Positions 1 through 6,435 of a DNA stretch of 12,274 bases are shown here, one piece after another. Every line of letters starts with the position of its first letter. The stretch's first letter is position 1. The notes below the pieces were generated by a model, which worked only from the letters and a program-made list of their open reading frames with translations, was not told where the DNA came from and ran no database searches. The translations under genes were made by a program, and so were the position numbers. The stretch is from Alphaproteobacteria bacterium. GTDB taxonomy: Bacteria; Pseudomonadota; Alphaproteobacteria; Sphingomonadales; Sphingomonadaceae. The stretch covers positions 1 to 12,274 of the forward strand of contig JAGWQR010000344.1 in NCBI GenBank assembly GCA_028869975.1, read 5' to 3'.

Positions 1-77
1 AGAACCGCCGCACCGATGTGCTTTCGGAAGCTGACACGCCCGCCGTCAAGCGCTGGGCACCCTACGGCCTGAAATAA
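1..77 (+). CDS. rpmI: 50S ribosomal protein L35, C-terminal end (partial)
   Basis: The window opens inside this gene; the frame starts at base 3 and ends at the TAA at 75-77. The 24 visible residues end in KRWAPYGLK and are basic, as at the C-terminus of bacterial L35, a small protein of the large ribosomal subunit. The call rests mostly on position: rpmI lies directly upstream of rplT in most bacteria, and rplT starts 12 bases after this stop. In E. coli L20 represses translation of this pair, so co-regulation is plausible here but is not shown by the sequence. The start and first two-thirds lie outside the window. Confidence 0.88.
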   Translation, partial: NRRTDVLSEADTPAVKRWAPYGLK

Positions 78-89
78 GGAGCGCATCCC

Positions 90-449
90 ATGGCACGAAT
101 CAAACGCGGCGTGACCACCCACGCCAAGCACAAGCGCATTCTTGATCAGGCGAAGGGCTATCGCGGCCGCCGCAAGAACACCATCCGCGTGGCGCGCCAG
201 GCAGTCGAGAAAGCCGGGCAATACGCCTATCGCGACCGCAAGGTGAAGAAGCGCACCTTCCGGGGGCTGTGGATCCAGCGTATCAACGCGGCTGTGCGCG
301 CGGAAGGGCTGACCTATGCGCGCTTCATGGATGGCGTCCACAAAGCCGGGATCGAGCTTGATCGCAAGGTGCTCGCCGACATCGCGATGCACGAGGGCGT
401 GGCGTTCAAGGCGATCATCGAACAGGCGAAAGCGGCGCTGACCGCCTGA
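90..449 (+). CDS. rplT: 50S ribosomal protein L20
   Basis: A full-length L20 of 119 residues, the usual size. The start is highly basic (MARIKRGVTTHAKHKRIL, then a GYRGRRKNTIRVARQAV stretch), which is the RNA-binding extension that threads into 23S rRNA. The globular part contains the RDRKVKKRTFRGLWIQRINA region typical of the family. L20 is needed for early assembly of the large subunit. An AAGGAG-type ribosome binding site overlaps the rpmI stop, about 7 bases before the ATG, so the two genes are one operon. In many alphaproteobacteria pheS and pheT follow; here the next structure is an inverted repeat and then a convergent tRNA gene. The identification is secure. Confidence 0.98.
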   Translation: MARIKRGVTTHAKHKRILDQAKGYRGRRKNTIRVARQAVEKAGQYAYRDRKVKKRTFRGLWIQRINAAVRAEGLTYARFMDGVHKAGIELDRKVLADIAMHEGVAFKAIIEQAKAALTA

Positions 450-489
450 GGCGATCTCCCAGGATATTCAGTCTCAAAGCCAAAGGTTA

Positions 490-522
490 CATAGTCGTGC
501 CATGAGCTTTGGCGCGACTATG
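490..522 (+). terminator. Inverted repeat after rplT, possible terminator
   Basis: CATAGTCGTGCC (490-501) pairs with GGCGCGACTATG (511-522) across a 9-base loop, giving a 12-bp stem with a single G-U. No T-run follows on either strand, so it is not a classic intrinsic terminator. Placed 40 bases after rplT and before a convergent tRNA gene, it most likely stops transcription or protects the 3' end of the rpmI-rplT mRNA. Confidence 0.5.
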
Positions 523-585
523 GTTACGGGTATTGGTCGGCAGCGCCCGCCCGCCTGCCGGGCTTTCCGATGTGGCGATATGCTC

Positions 586-672
586 TGGTGCGGGCGGCCG
601 GACTTGAACCGGCAAGGGCAAAAGCCCGACGGATTTTAAGTCCGTTGCGTCTACCGATTTCGCCACGCCCGC
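586..672 (-). tRNA. tRNA-Leu (anticodon TAA)
   Basis: On the minus strand a complete 87-base tRNA with encoded CCA (586-588). The acceptor arms GCGGGCG (672-666) and CGCCCGC (596-590) pair perfectly. The anticodon arm is ACGGA-CTTAAAA-TCCGT, which puts TAA at the anticodon. A long variable arm (GGGC-TTTT-GCCC) and a normal T-loop (GGTTCAAGTCC) follow, as expected for a class II tRNA-Leu. It reads UUA and UUG codons. Confidence 0.97.
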
Positions 673-687
673 TTACCCGTGGGCGGC

Positions 688-717
688 TGTATAGGGCCAC
701 AGATGAGCCTCGTCGAT
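688..717 (-). promoter_or_regulatory. Possible promoter of tRNA-Leu
   Basis: On the minus strand ATCGAC (717-712) and TATACA (693-688) are separated by 18 bases. The -10 box is good and the -35 box is weak. Transcription would start near 680, about 8 bases before the mature tRNA end. This is inferred from box similarity only. Confidence 0.35.
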
Positions 718-787
718 AGCTATTTGGATAAGTATTCACAGACGAATTCCATGCGGATCCGGAATTTTATAATGTTAAGTGACCGGA

Positions 788-802
788 TGCCGTTTTGCGG
801 CA
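788..802 (-). terminator. Small hairpin downstream of ihfB, weak terminator candidate
   Basis: On the minus strand TGCCG-CAAAA-CGGCA forms a perfect 5-bp stem 21 bases after the ihfB stop. There is no U-run after it, so its role as a terminator is uncertain. Confidence 0.25.
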
Positions 803-823
803 AACTAACCACAGTTCAGAATA

Positions 824-1111
824 TTATCCATCCTGGCGGATCGAAGCTGCCTTGAGAATTTTTCCTGACTTGAAATGAACAAATTTTCGTTCGCCGACGG
901 AGACCTGATCTCCGCTTTTCGGATTGCGCGCCATGCGGGCTGCTCTGCACTTTGGCGTGAATGATCCAAAACCCCTGATCTCTACACGCTGGCCCTGAAC
1001 CAGGGCATTTCCAATTTCTTCGAAAAAAACATCAACTATATATTTTATATCGTCGTACTTTAATCCCTGACTTTCATCTGCAAGCCGGTTAATCAAATCT
1101 CCGCGCAGCAC
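824..1111 (-). CDS. ihfB: Integration host factor subunit beta
   Basis: A 95-residue HU/IHF-family DNA-bending protein. The family signature is clear: IEIRGFGSF-type core at about 45-51, and the beta-arm motif RNPKSGDQV at 62-70, whose proline intercalates into DNA. The C-terminal HFKSGK is IHF-beta-like. The subunit pairs with IHF-alpha to bend DNA in replication, recombination and transcription. I choose the GTG at 1111 rather than the GTG at 1117: GGAG (1122-1119) lies 7 bases before the former but only 1 before the latter, and the resulting MLRGDLINRL matches the usual IHF-beta N-terminus. It follows rpsA, its usual neighbour, after about 100 bases. The 5' half is strikingly A+T-rich (18 of 60 bases G or C in 1021-1080). 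Confidence 0.93.
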   Translation of the reverse strand: MLRGDLINRLADESQGLKYDDIKYIVDVFFEEIGNALVQGQRVEIRGFGSFTPKCRAARMARNPKSGDQVSVGERKFVHFKSGKILKAASIRQDG

Positions 1112-1172
1112 AAACACTCTCCATTGGAAGAATAGATGACCGGTTTGTAGGCGCTAAAATTGAATCGGGCAA

Positions 1173-1198
1173 TGGCCGGACATGAAAACGTCCGGCCA
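1173..1198 (-). terminator. Perfect 9-bp hairpin between rpsA and ihfB
   Basis: On the minus strand TGGCCGGAC and GTCCGGCCA form a perfect 9-bp stem with an 8-base loop (GTTTTCAT), 15 bases after the rpsA stop. No U-run follows. It could be an attenuator, a factor-dependent stop or an mRNA-processing or stability element that sets the ratio of rpsA to ihfB expression. Confidence 0.5.
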
Positions 1199-1213
1199 GC
1201 TAAGTTCACGGCG

Positions 1214-2923
1214 CTATTTTTTGGTTTCGCGCGCTTTCAGAGCCTCACCGAGAATATCTCCCAGCGATGCGCCTGCGTCTGATGAGCCATATTGCGCCAC
1301 AGCCTGCTTCTCTTCGGCAAGTTGCACCGCTTTGATCGAGAAATTGGGCTTTTTCGAGCGATCAAACCCGATCACCATCGCGTCGAACTTCTGCCCGACC
1401 TGAAAGCGGTCAGCACGCTGCTCATCGCGGTCACGACCCAGATCGGCGCGCTTGATGAAGCCGGTCACGCCGTCATCGCCGGCCTGAACCTCCAGCCCGG
1501 TATCGCGAACGTCGAGCACGGTAACCGTGACGATGCTGTTCTTGCCAACACCAGCTGATCCGGCGCTCGCCTTGGCGGGGCCACCGCGCTCAACCTGCTT
1601 GATGCCCAGTGAAATCCGCTCTTTCTCGGCGTCAACATCGAGGACCACGGCCTTGACTGTATCGCCCTTTTTATAGAGCGCGAGCGCCTCTTCGCCGCTG
1701 CTGCCCCAGGCGATGTCCGACATGTGCACCATGCCGTCAATGTCATTGTCGAGCCCGACAAACAGGCCGAACTCGGTTGCATTTTTGATTTCGCCTTCGA
1801 TGATCGAGCCAACCGGATGCGCCGCAACAAAGGCCTGCCACGGATTATCCTGCGCCTGCTTGAGACCCAGGCTGATCCGGCGCTTCTCCTCATCGACTTC
1901 AAGCACAACGACATCGACTTCCTGACTGGTCGAGACGATCTTGCCAGGGTGCGCGTTTTTCTTCGTCCAGCTCATTTCTGAGACGTGGATCAGCCCCTCG
2001 ACGCCGGCTTCCAGCTCAACAAAGGCACCATATTCTGTGATGTTGGTCACGCGGCCATGCAGGCGGGTGCCGACCGGATAGCTCGCCACGGCGGCATCCC
2101 ATGGGTCATTTTCCAACTGCTTCATGCCCAGCGAGATGCGCTCGGTTTCGCGGTTGATTCGGACGATCTGCACCTTGACGGTATCGCCGATCGCGAGCGC
2201 CTCATTGGGGTGATTGATCCGCTTGTAGCTGATGTCGGTGACATGAAGCAGGCCATCGATGCCGCCCAGATCAACGAAGGCACCATAATCGGTGATATTC
2301 TTGACGCTGCCCTCGATGATCTGGCCTTCGCTCAGCGAGTGGATCAGGCTGGAGCGCGCCTCCTGGCGGCTTTCCTCAAGAATGGCGCGGCGTGAAACCA
2401 CGACATTGCCGCGCTTGCGATCCATTTTCAGGATCATAAACGGCTGAACGATGTCCATCAGCGGCTGGACATCACGCACCGGGCGCAGATCAACCTGTGA
2501 GCCGGGGAGGAACGCAATTGCGCCACCAATGTCGACCGTGAAACCGCCCTTGACGCGACCGGTCATCACACCATCGATCCGTGCGGACTGGGCGAACTGG
2601 GCCTCAAGCGCGTCCCATGCCTCTTCACGGCGTGCACGCTCGCGGCTGAGCATCGCCTCGCCATTGATATTTTCGATCCGGTCAACATAGACTTCAACGC
2701 TGTCGCCGACATTGATGTCCGCTTTCTGGCCGGGGAGCGCGAATTCGCGCAACGGCACACGGCCTTCGGACTTCAGCCCGACATCAATGACGGCCAGATC
2801 ATTTTCGATTGCCGTGATCGTGCCCTTGACCACACGGCCTTCAAAGCCCTGATCGGCACCGCCGAGTGATTTTTCAAGAAGCGCGGCAAAATCGTCGCGC
2901 GTTGGGTTTGGCGTAGTCGCCAT
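1214..2923 (-). CDS. rpsA: 30S ribosomal protein S1
   Basis: A 569-residue S1 with six S1/OB-fold RNA-binding domains, at about 28-95, 115-180, 200-268, 287-355, 374-443 and 465-535. Domains 3 to 5 carry the clearest pattern (ITDYGAFVDLGGIDGLLHVTD, ITEYGAFVELEAGVEGLIHVSE, ATEFGLFVGLDNDIDGMVHMSD). The first two are the more diverged ribosome-binding domains and the sixth is the weakest. S1 brings mRNA to the 30S subunit. Three ATG codons lie in a row (2929, 2926, 2923). The SD AAGGA is 2, 5 and 8 bases from them, so the second or third is favoured. I use the third, which gives the usual MATTPNPTRDDFAALLE start. It sits between cmk and ihfB as in most proteobacteria. Confidence 0.96.
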   Translation of the reverse strand: MATTPNPTRDDFAALLEKSLGGADQGFEGRVVKGTITAIENDLAVIDVGLKSEGRVPLREFALPGQKADINVGDSVEVYVDRIENINGEAMLSRERARREEAWDALEAQFAQSARIDGVMTGRVKGGFTVDIGGAIAFLPGSQVDLRPVRDVQPLMDIVQPFMILKMDRKRGNVVVSRRAILEESRQEARSSLIHSLSEGQIIEGSVKNITDYGAFVDLGGIDGLLHVTDISYKRINHPNEALAIGDTVKVQIVRINRETERISLGMKQLENDPWDAAVASYPVGTRLHGRVTNITEYGAFVELEAGVEGLIHVSEMSWTKKNAHPGKIVSTSQEVDVVVLEVDEEKRRISLGLKQAQDNPWQAFVAAHPVGSIIEGEIKNATEFGLFVGLDNDIDGMVHMSDIAWGSSGEEALALYKKGDTVKAVVLDVDAEKERISLGIKQVERGGPAKASAGSAGVGKNSIVTVTVLDVRDTGLEVQAGDDGVTGFIKRADLGRDRDEQRADRFQVGQKFDAMVIGFDRSKKPNFSIKAVQLAEEKQAVAQYGSSDAGASLGDILGEALKARETKK

Positions 2924-2957
2924 CATCATTTTCCTTCAAATTGACATTTACCGGCCA

Positions 2958-3013
2958 TCGGGTTGGTTCCCGAGGTCTTGGCAATGTTGCCCGCCACCGC
3001 CACCCCATGTGGC
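2958..3013 (-). promoter_or_regulatory. Structured leader between cmk and rpsA
   Basis: The 102 bases between cmk and rpsA contain two perfect short hairpins on the minus strand: GCCAC-ATGGG-GTGGC (3013-2999) and TCGGG-AACCAA-CCCGA (2973-2958). S1 is known to repress its own translation through a structured leader in E. coli. A comparable role here is an inference; no promoter is obvious. Confidence 0.3.
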
Positions 3014-3025
3014 CGCAGCACCCAC

Positions 3026-3643
3026 TTAGCGGTTGCGCTTGAGTTGTTCCTCAACCAACGCGATCGCTTTGCGGACGGCAGCGTCTATAGTCAAATTACT
3101 CGTATCAAGCAAGGCTGCATCCTTCGCCTGACGCAATGGTGCAGTGCTGCGCCCCGAATCACGGGTGTCACGCGCCAGAATATCCGCCAGAATTATGTCA
3201 TAGGGCCGACTCTGGCCCTGGAGATGGCGGCGGCGCGCCCGGATATCGGCACTGGCCGTGACAAAGAGTTTGGCGTCGGCCTCCGGCGCAATTACCGTGC
3301 CGATGTCGCGGCCATCGAGCACGGCACCGCCGGGTTGGCTCGCGAAAGCGCGCTGGCGCTCCAGCAACGCCGCGCGCACCAACGGGTGGCGCGAGACGCG
3401 CGAGGCGAGGGTGCCTGCCGCCTCGCTGCGCAGTTCTGGATCGTCGAGCATAGTATCCGGGAAGGCGCAGGCGGCTGCGGCATCCGCCTCATTGTCCGGA
3501 TCAGCGCCATTGCGCGCGACTCCTGAGCCCACCGCCCGGTAAAGCAGCCCGGTATCGAGATGTGGCAGGTGATAATGCGCGGCAAGTGCGCGCGCGATTG
3601 TGCCTTTGCCCGATGCTGCGGGGCCATCAACGGCGATAATCAT
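3026..3643 (-). CDS. cmk: (d)CMP kinase (cytidylate kinase)
   Basis: A 205-residue cytoplasmic NMP kinase that phosphorylates CMP and dCMP with ATP for pyrimidine nucleotide supply. Visible motifs are the P-loop GPAASGKGT at 7-15, the substrate region LDTGLLYRAVG at 29-39, GRDIGTVIAP at 111-120, and the arginine-rich lid around 136-175 (RARRRH, RDTRDSGRSTAPL). The length fits the compact form of the family. The ATG overlaps the aroA stop in an ATGA (3643-3640), so translation is probably coupled to aroA. This aroA-cmk-rpsA order is widespread in proteobacteria. The identification is secure. Confidence 0.97.
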   Translation of the reverse strand: MIIAVDGPAASGKGTIARALAAHYHLPHLDTGLLYRAVGSGVARNGADPDNEADAAAACAFPDTMLDDPELRSEAAGTLASRVSRHPLVRAALLERQRAFASQPGGAVLDGRDIGTVIAPEADAKLFVTASADIRARRRHLQGQSRPYDIILADILARDTRDSGRSTAPLRQAKDAALLDTSNLTIDAAVRKAIALVEEQLKRNR

Positions 3644-4959
3644 TGCGCGCCGAGCTGGGTGAGCAACCCTTCAAATACCGGGAAGCTGGTCTGCACCGGG
3701 CGCATATCGTCGATGGTGACGCCTTTCTTGGACACCAGCCCGGCAACGGCGAAGCTCATTGCAATCCGGTGATCGAGATGCGTTTCGATGGTTGCGCCGC
3801 CAGGGAGCAGCTCACCGCCAGTGCCATAGATGATAAGGCCATCCTCAACCTCATCAATGTGCGCGCCGATGCTGCGTAGTCCTTGCGCCATCACGCTGAT
3901 ACGGTCGGATTCCTTGACGCGCAATTCCTCCAGTCCGCGTAATATGCTGCGCCCCTGTGCCAGCGCTGCGGCAACGAACAGGATCGGAAATTCATCGACC
4001 ATGCTGGGCACAATCGCAGGATCGGTTTCAATGCCGGAGAGCGCAGAGGCACAAACGCGTAAATCCGCCACCGGTTCGCCACCAACGATGCGCGGGTTCA
4101 GTTCTTCGATCTGCCCGCCCATCGCTCGCAGCACCGCAATCAACCCCGTGCGCGTGGCATTCATCCCGACATTCTCAATCGTGATGCACGAACCCGGCAC
4201 CAGCAGTGCTGCAACGATCAGGAAGGCGGCTGACGAGGGATCGCCCGGCACGATGATCTGCTGCGGCTGCAATTCCGCCTCACCATGCAGTGAGATGATG
4301 CGTGCGCCATCCGCACCCGTTTCCACCTCCAGCCGTGCGCCGAATCCGGCGAGCATCCGCTCGCTATGATCGCGCGTGGCTTGAGGCTCGATCACGCGGG
4401 TGATGCCGGGCGTGTTGAGCCCCGCGAGCAGCACGGCGGATTTTACTTGCGCCGAGGCAACCGGAAGCCGGTATTCGATCGGCACGGCGGGGCACGCCCC
4501 CTCGACCTTCAAGGGCAAGCGCCCGCCGGGGCTGCATGTGAATTTCGCGCCCATCAGCGAGAGTGGCGCGGTCACCCGCGCCATCGGCCGCTTGGAAAGC
4601 GAAGCGTCTCCCGTGAAAGTAGCTGTAATCGCATGGCTTGCCACCAGCCCCATCAGCAGGCGGGTTGAAGTGCCGGAATTGCCCATATCAAGCGCAGCTC
4701 CGGGCTGGATCAGACCACCCACGCCGACGCCGTGCACGCGCCACACGTCATCTTCACCACGCGTGATCTCCGCGCCCATAGCCCGCATGGCTGCGGCAGT
4801 CGCGAGCACATCCTCGCCCTCCAGAAGCCCCTCTATCTGGCTTTCCCCGACAGCGAGCGCCGAGAGCATCAGCGCACGGTGCGAGATTGACTTGTCGCCG
4901 GGAACGCGCACGGTGCCGCGCAGAGCCTGGGCGGCGTGAAAGGTTCGTTTTCTGGCCAT
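3640..4959 (-). CDS. aroA: 3-phosphoshikimate 1-carboxyvinyltransferase (EPSP synthase)
   Basis: A 439-residue enzyme of the shikimate pathway that joins phosphoenolpyruvate to shikimate 3-phosphate. The substrate-binding GDKSISHRA is at 21-29 (Lys23, Ser24, Arg28), followed by GNSGTSTR at 93-100, GDASLSKRPM, the MVDEFPIL region and ELRVKESDR. Long stretches such as ASAQVKSAVLLAGLNTPGIT and ETHLDHRIAMSF recall the class II (CP4-like) enzymes of alphaproteobacteria rather than the E. coli class. The frame extends upstream to a TTG at 5040, but the ATG at 4959 gives the normal family start (MARKRTFHAA) and length. There is no strong SD. It is first in a run with cmk, rpsA and ihfB and diverges from the FYDLN gene. 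Confidence 0.96.
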   Translation of the reverse strand: MARKRTFHAAQALRGTVRVPGDKSISHRALMLSALAVGESQIEGLLEGEDVLATAAAMRAMGAEITRGEDDVWRVHGVGVGGLIQPGAALDMGNSGTSTRLLMGLVASHAITATFTGDASLSKRPMARVTAPLSLMGAKFTCSPGGRLPLKVEGACPAVPIEYRLPVASAQVKSAVLLAGLNTPGITRVIEPQATRDHSERMLAGFGARLEVETGADGARIISLHGEAELQPQQIIVPGDPSSAAFLIVAALLVPGSCITIENVGMNATRTGLIAVLRAMGGQIEELNPRIVGGEPVADLRVCASALSGIETDPAIVPSMVDEFPILFVAAALAQGRSILRGLEELRVKESDRISVMAQGLRSIGAHIDEVEDGLIIYGTGGELLPGGATIETHLDHRIAMSFAVAGLVSKKGVTIDDMRPVQTSFPVFEGLLTQLGAQ

Positions 4960-5057
4960 AGTGAGCGGCTTTGACAGCGCGGCGAACTTCTGGCAAGTGC
5001 GCGCACCGAAACCGGGCGTGAATCGCGCCCATAGTATCAAGGTTAGAGAATCATTTT

Positions 5058-5378
5058 ATGGCCAATGCAGAATGGGGCACCAAGCGTGCGTGCCCGAAAT
5101 GTGGAACCCGCTTTTACGATCTCGGTAACGACGATCCCGTGACCTGCATCAGTTGCGGCAACACTTGGGTTCCAGAGCCAGTGCTCAAATCGAAGCAGCC
5201 CCTCCCGTACGAAGAAGCCAAGAGCAGTCAGAATGCGCCTGCTGCGGCCGACGCCGATCTGCATGAGGATATTGACATCGATGCCGATGAGGGTGAGCCC
5301 TCGCCCGATGATGAAGTCGATCTGGGGGGTGATGATGACCTTGGCGTTGATATGGGCGATGAGGGCGAGGAGCATTAA
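5058..5378 (+). CDS. FYDLN acid family (TIGR02300-type) zinc-ribbon protein
   Basis: A 106-residue protein of unknown function. The N-terminal part carries the family hallmark: WGTKRACPKCGTRFYDL with the FYDLN-like FYDLG at 19-23, and four cysteines (12, 15, 30, 33) in two CxxC pairs spaced like a zinc ribbon. After residue 60 the chain is almost only Asp, Glu, Gly and small residues and is probably disordered. The family is essentially alphaproteobacterial and is often found beside aroA, as here, where the two diverge from a 98-base gap. The 3' neighbour, 18 bases on, has its own good SD and is probably in the same operon. Zinc binding is inferred from the cysteines; the cellular role is unknown. 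Confidence 0.9.
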   Translation: MANAEWGTKRACPKCGTRFYDLGNDDPVTCISCGNTWVPEPVLKSKQPLPYEEAKSSQNAPAAADADLHEDIDIDADEGEPSPDDEVDLGGDDDLGVDMGDEGEEH

Positions 5379-5396
5379 CAGATAAGGAGAGCGACT

Positions 5397-5726
5397 ATGG
5401 CAAACATGAACTGGGAAATGATTGCGCTCGCGCTGGGCGGGGTTTTGGTTGGTGTTATCCTTGTTTTGTTGCTTACCCGGCGCTCCAGCGGCAACACGGG
5501 GAGCGGGAATGCGGCACGACACACCATGGGGGGGATGGGTGGTGCCGCTGGCGGGGCTGCTGCCAGCAACCTCTGGGGTGGATCGTCGGGCGGCTCCTCT
5601 TCTAGTTATGATGATGGCTCATCTGGCAATTCCGATGACGGTGATGACAGCAATGACGGTGATGACGGAAATTACGACGATAACGGTGATTCGGGCTATG
5701 ATGATGACGGTGGAGACGGCAACTGA
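5397..5726 (+). CDS. Small single-pass membrane protein with Asp/Gly/Ser-rich tail
   Basis: A 109-residue protein that I do not recognise. Residues about 8-26 form one hydrophobic helix (MIALALGGVLVGVILVLLL), followed by Arg-Arg, so by the positive-inside rule the long tail is probably cytoplasmic. Residues 30-60 are rich in Gly, Ala and Ser, and 61-109 are almost only Asp, Gly, Ser, Asn and Tyr, with very acidic runs such as SDDGDDSNDGDDGN. A textbook SD (AAGGAGA, 5384-5390) stands 6 bases before the ATG, so translation is likely. It lies 18 bases after the FYDLN gene and also ends in an acidic, low-complexity tail. The tail could bind cations or basic partners; that is speculation. Confidence 0.75.
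   Translation: MANMNWEMIALALGGVLVGVILVLLLTRRSSGNTGSGNAARHTMGGMGGAAGGAAASNLWGGSSGGSSSSYDDGSSGNSDDGDDSNDGDDGNYDDNGDSGYDDDGGDGN
5634..5666 (+). repeat. Tandem 18-bp-period repeat in the acidic tail
   Basis: GATGACGGTGATGAC (5634-5648) recurs 18 bases later as AATGACGGTGATGAC (5652-5666), with 14 of 15 bases the same. Looser GAT/GAC units continue to about 5720. The repeat encodes the Asp/Gly tail and could change length by slippage in frame. Confidence 0.6.
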
Positions 5727-5804
5727 TCGTTGAATGATCGAATTTTGGCTTGATTTTGAAGCAGTGAGCAGGCAAGGGCACCTCTCTCGCACCAATTTGG
5801 ACAT

Positions 5805-5880
5805 GGGGCCTTAGCTCAGCTGGGAGAGCGCTACACTGGCAGTGTAGAGGTCAGCGGTTCGATCCCGCTAGGCTCCACCA
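5805..5880 (+). tRNA. tRNA-Ala (anticodon GGC)
   Basis: A complete 76-base tRNA with encoded CCA at 5878-5880. The acceptor arms GGGGCCT and AGGCTCC pair with one G-U. The D-arm is the usual TTAGCTCAGCTGGGAGAGC. The anticodon arm CTACA-CTGGCAG-TGTAG gives anticodon GGC, and the T-arm reads AGCGGTTCGATCCCGCT. It reads GCC and GCU codons. Seven T residues follow at 5883-5889 and probably help end transcription. Confidence 0.98.
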
Positions 5881-6268
5881 AATTTTTTTCGGGTAAGTGA
5901 TATAAAAATTATTTTGCCTGGATGCTTTTTTTGCTTGTCCCACATTTGAGACAGCGCTGAACTCAGGTAGCAGGTTGAAACTTGTGGGCGATGCCTCCCT
6001 TGCCATAGTCCTTCCATAAATTATGCAAGCTCTGAAGGTTTGACTTGAAGCTCATCCCTCAGAGACTCTGCCCAAATTGAATCTTTCTATTAGCACATAT
6101 TGCGCATTGTTCCGTTCCGCGCCCAAAGTCGGAGCGGCCGCAATCGAGCAGGCCACAGCAATTCGGACAGCTAGGATAAGTGGATTATGTTATGATTGGG
6201 CGTATGCCCAACGACAGGGGGCTTGCGTATGAGTCGATCGGGACGGAAGCATAGTCAAGGTTCAAAAA
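5881..6268. other. A+T-rich spacer between tRNA-Ala and tRNA-Val, possible gene remnant
   Basis: No convincing gene lies here. The first 60 bases have only 18 G or C. On the minus strand 6178-6059 reads as 39 codons with two CxxC pairs (YPSCPNC near the start, CAIC about 25 residues on) but with no start codon. An ATG four bases after its TGA opens a further 30-codon frame (6055-5963) without a proper SD. These look like pieces of a decayed small zinc-ribbon gene, or chance. Two hairpins are visible: TTGGGC-GTAT-GCCCAA (6196-6211), and CCGTTCCG with CGGAGCGG (6112-6137). Confidence 0.4.
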
Positions 6269-6343
6269 TGGTGGGCGTGGCAAGGATTGAACTTGCGACC
6301 CCTGCGATGTCAACACAGTGCTCTACCACTGAGCTACACGCCC
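6269..6343 (-). tRNA. tRNA-Val (anticodon GAC)
   Basis: On the minus strand a complete 75-base tRNA with encoded CCA (6271-6269). The acceptor arms GGGCGTG (6343-6337) and CACGCCC (6279-6273) pair perfectly. The D-arm is TAGCTCAGTGGTAGAGC, the anticodon arm CTGTG-TTGACAT-CGCAG gives anticodon GAC, and the T-loop is GTTCAATCC. It reads GUC and GUU codons. A TTTTT follows directly and probably aids termination. Confidence 0.97.
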
Positions 6344-6373
6344 ACATTTTTGTCCGGACTGGCCGGAGGTCGC

Positions 6374-6402
6374 CCGATACGCTGACACGTCAGCTAAATC
6401 AA
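6374..6402 (-). promoter_or_regulatory. Probable promoter of tRNA-Val with inverted repeat in spacer
   Basis: On the minus strand TTGATT (6402-6397) and TATCGG (6379-6374) stand exactly 17 bases apart, upstream of the tRNA. The spacer contains the inverted repeat GCTGAC-GT-GTCAGC (6394-6381), which could be an operator. The -10 box is poor, so confidence is modest. Confidence 0.35.
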
Positions 6403-6435
6403 GCGACACATACGAAATTCCGGGGGCTTGCGCAG

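Noticed and set aside
524..739. 71-codon minus-strand ORF
   Set aside because: It runs straight through the tRNA-Leu gene and has no SD or recognisable product.
1292..2690. Several ORFs on the opposite strand of rpsA, and likewise of aroA, cmk and dnaE
   Set aside because: They are shadows of G+C-rich coding sequence, with no SD and no family features.
4971..4976. TTGACA before the FYDLN gene on the plus strand
   Set aside because: No acceptable -10 box lies 16-18 bases downstream.
3640..5040. 466-codon form of AroA from the TTG at 5040
   Set aside because: The extra 27 residues are not family-like and have no SD; the ATG at 4959 gives the normal start.
5860..6268. Attachment-site duplication of the tRNA-Ala 3' end
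   Set aside because: No second copy of the tRNA 3' sequence and no integrase gene is seen in the window.
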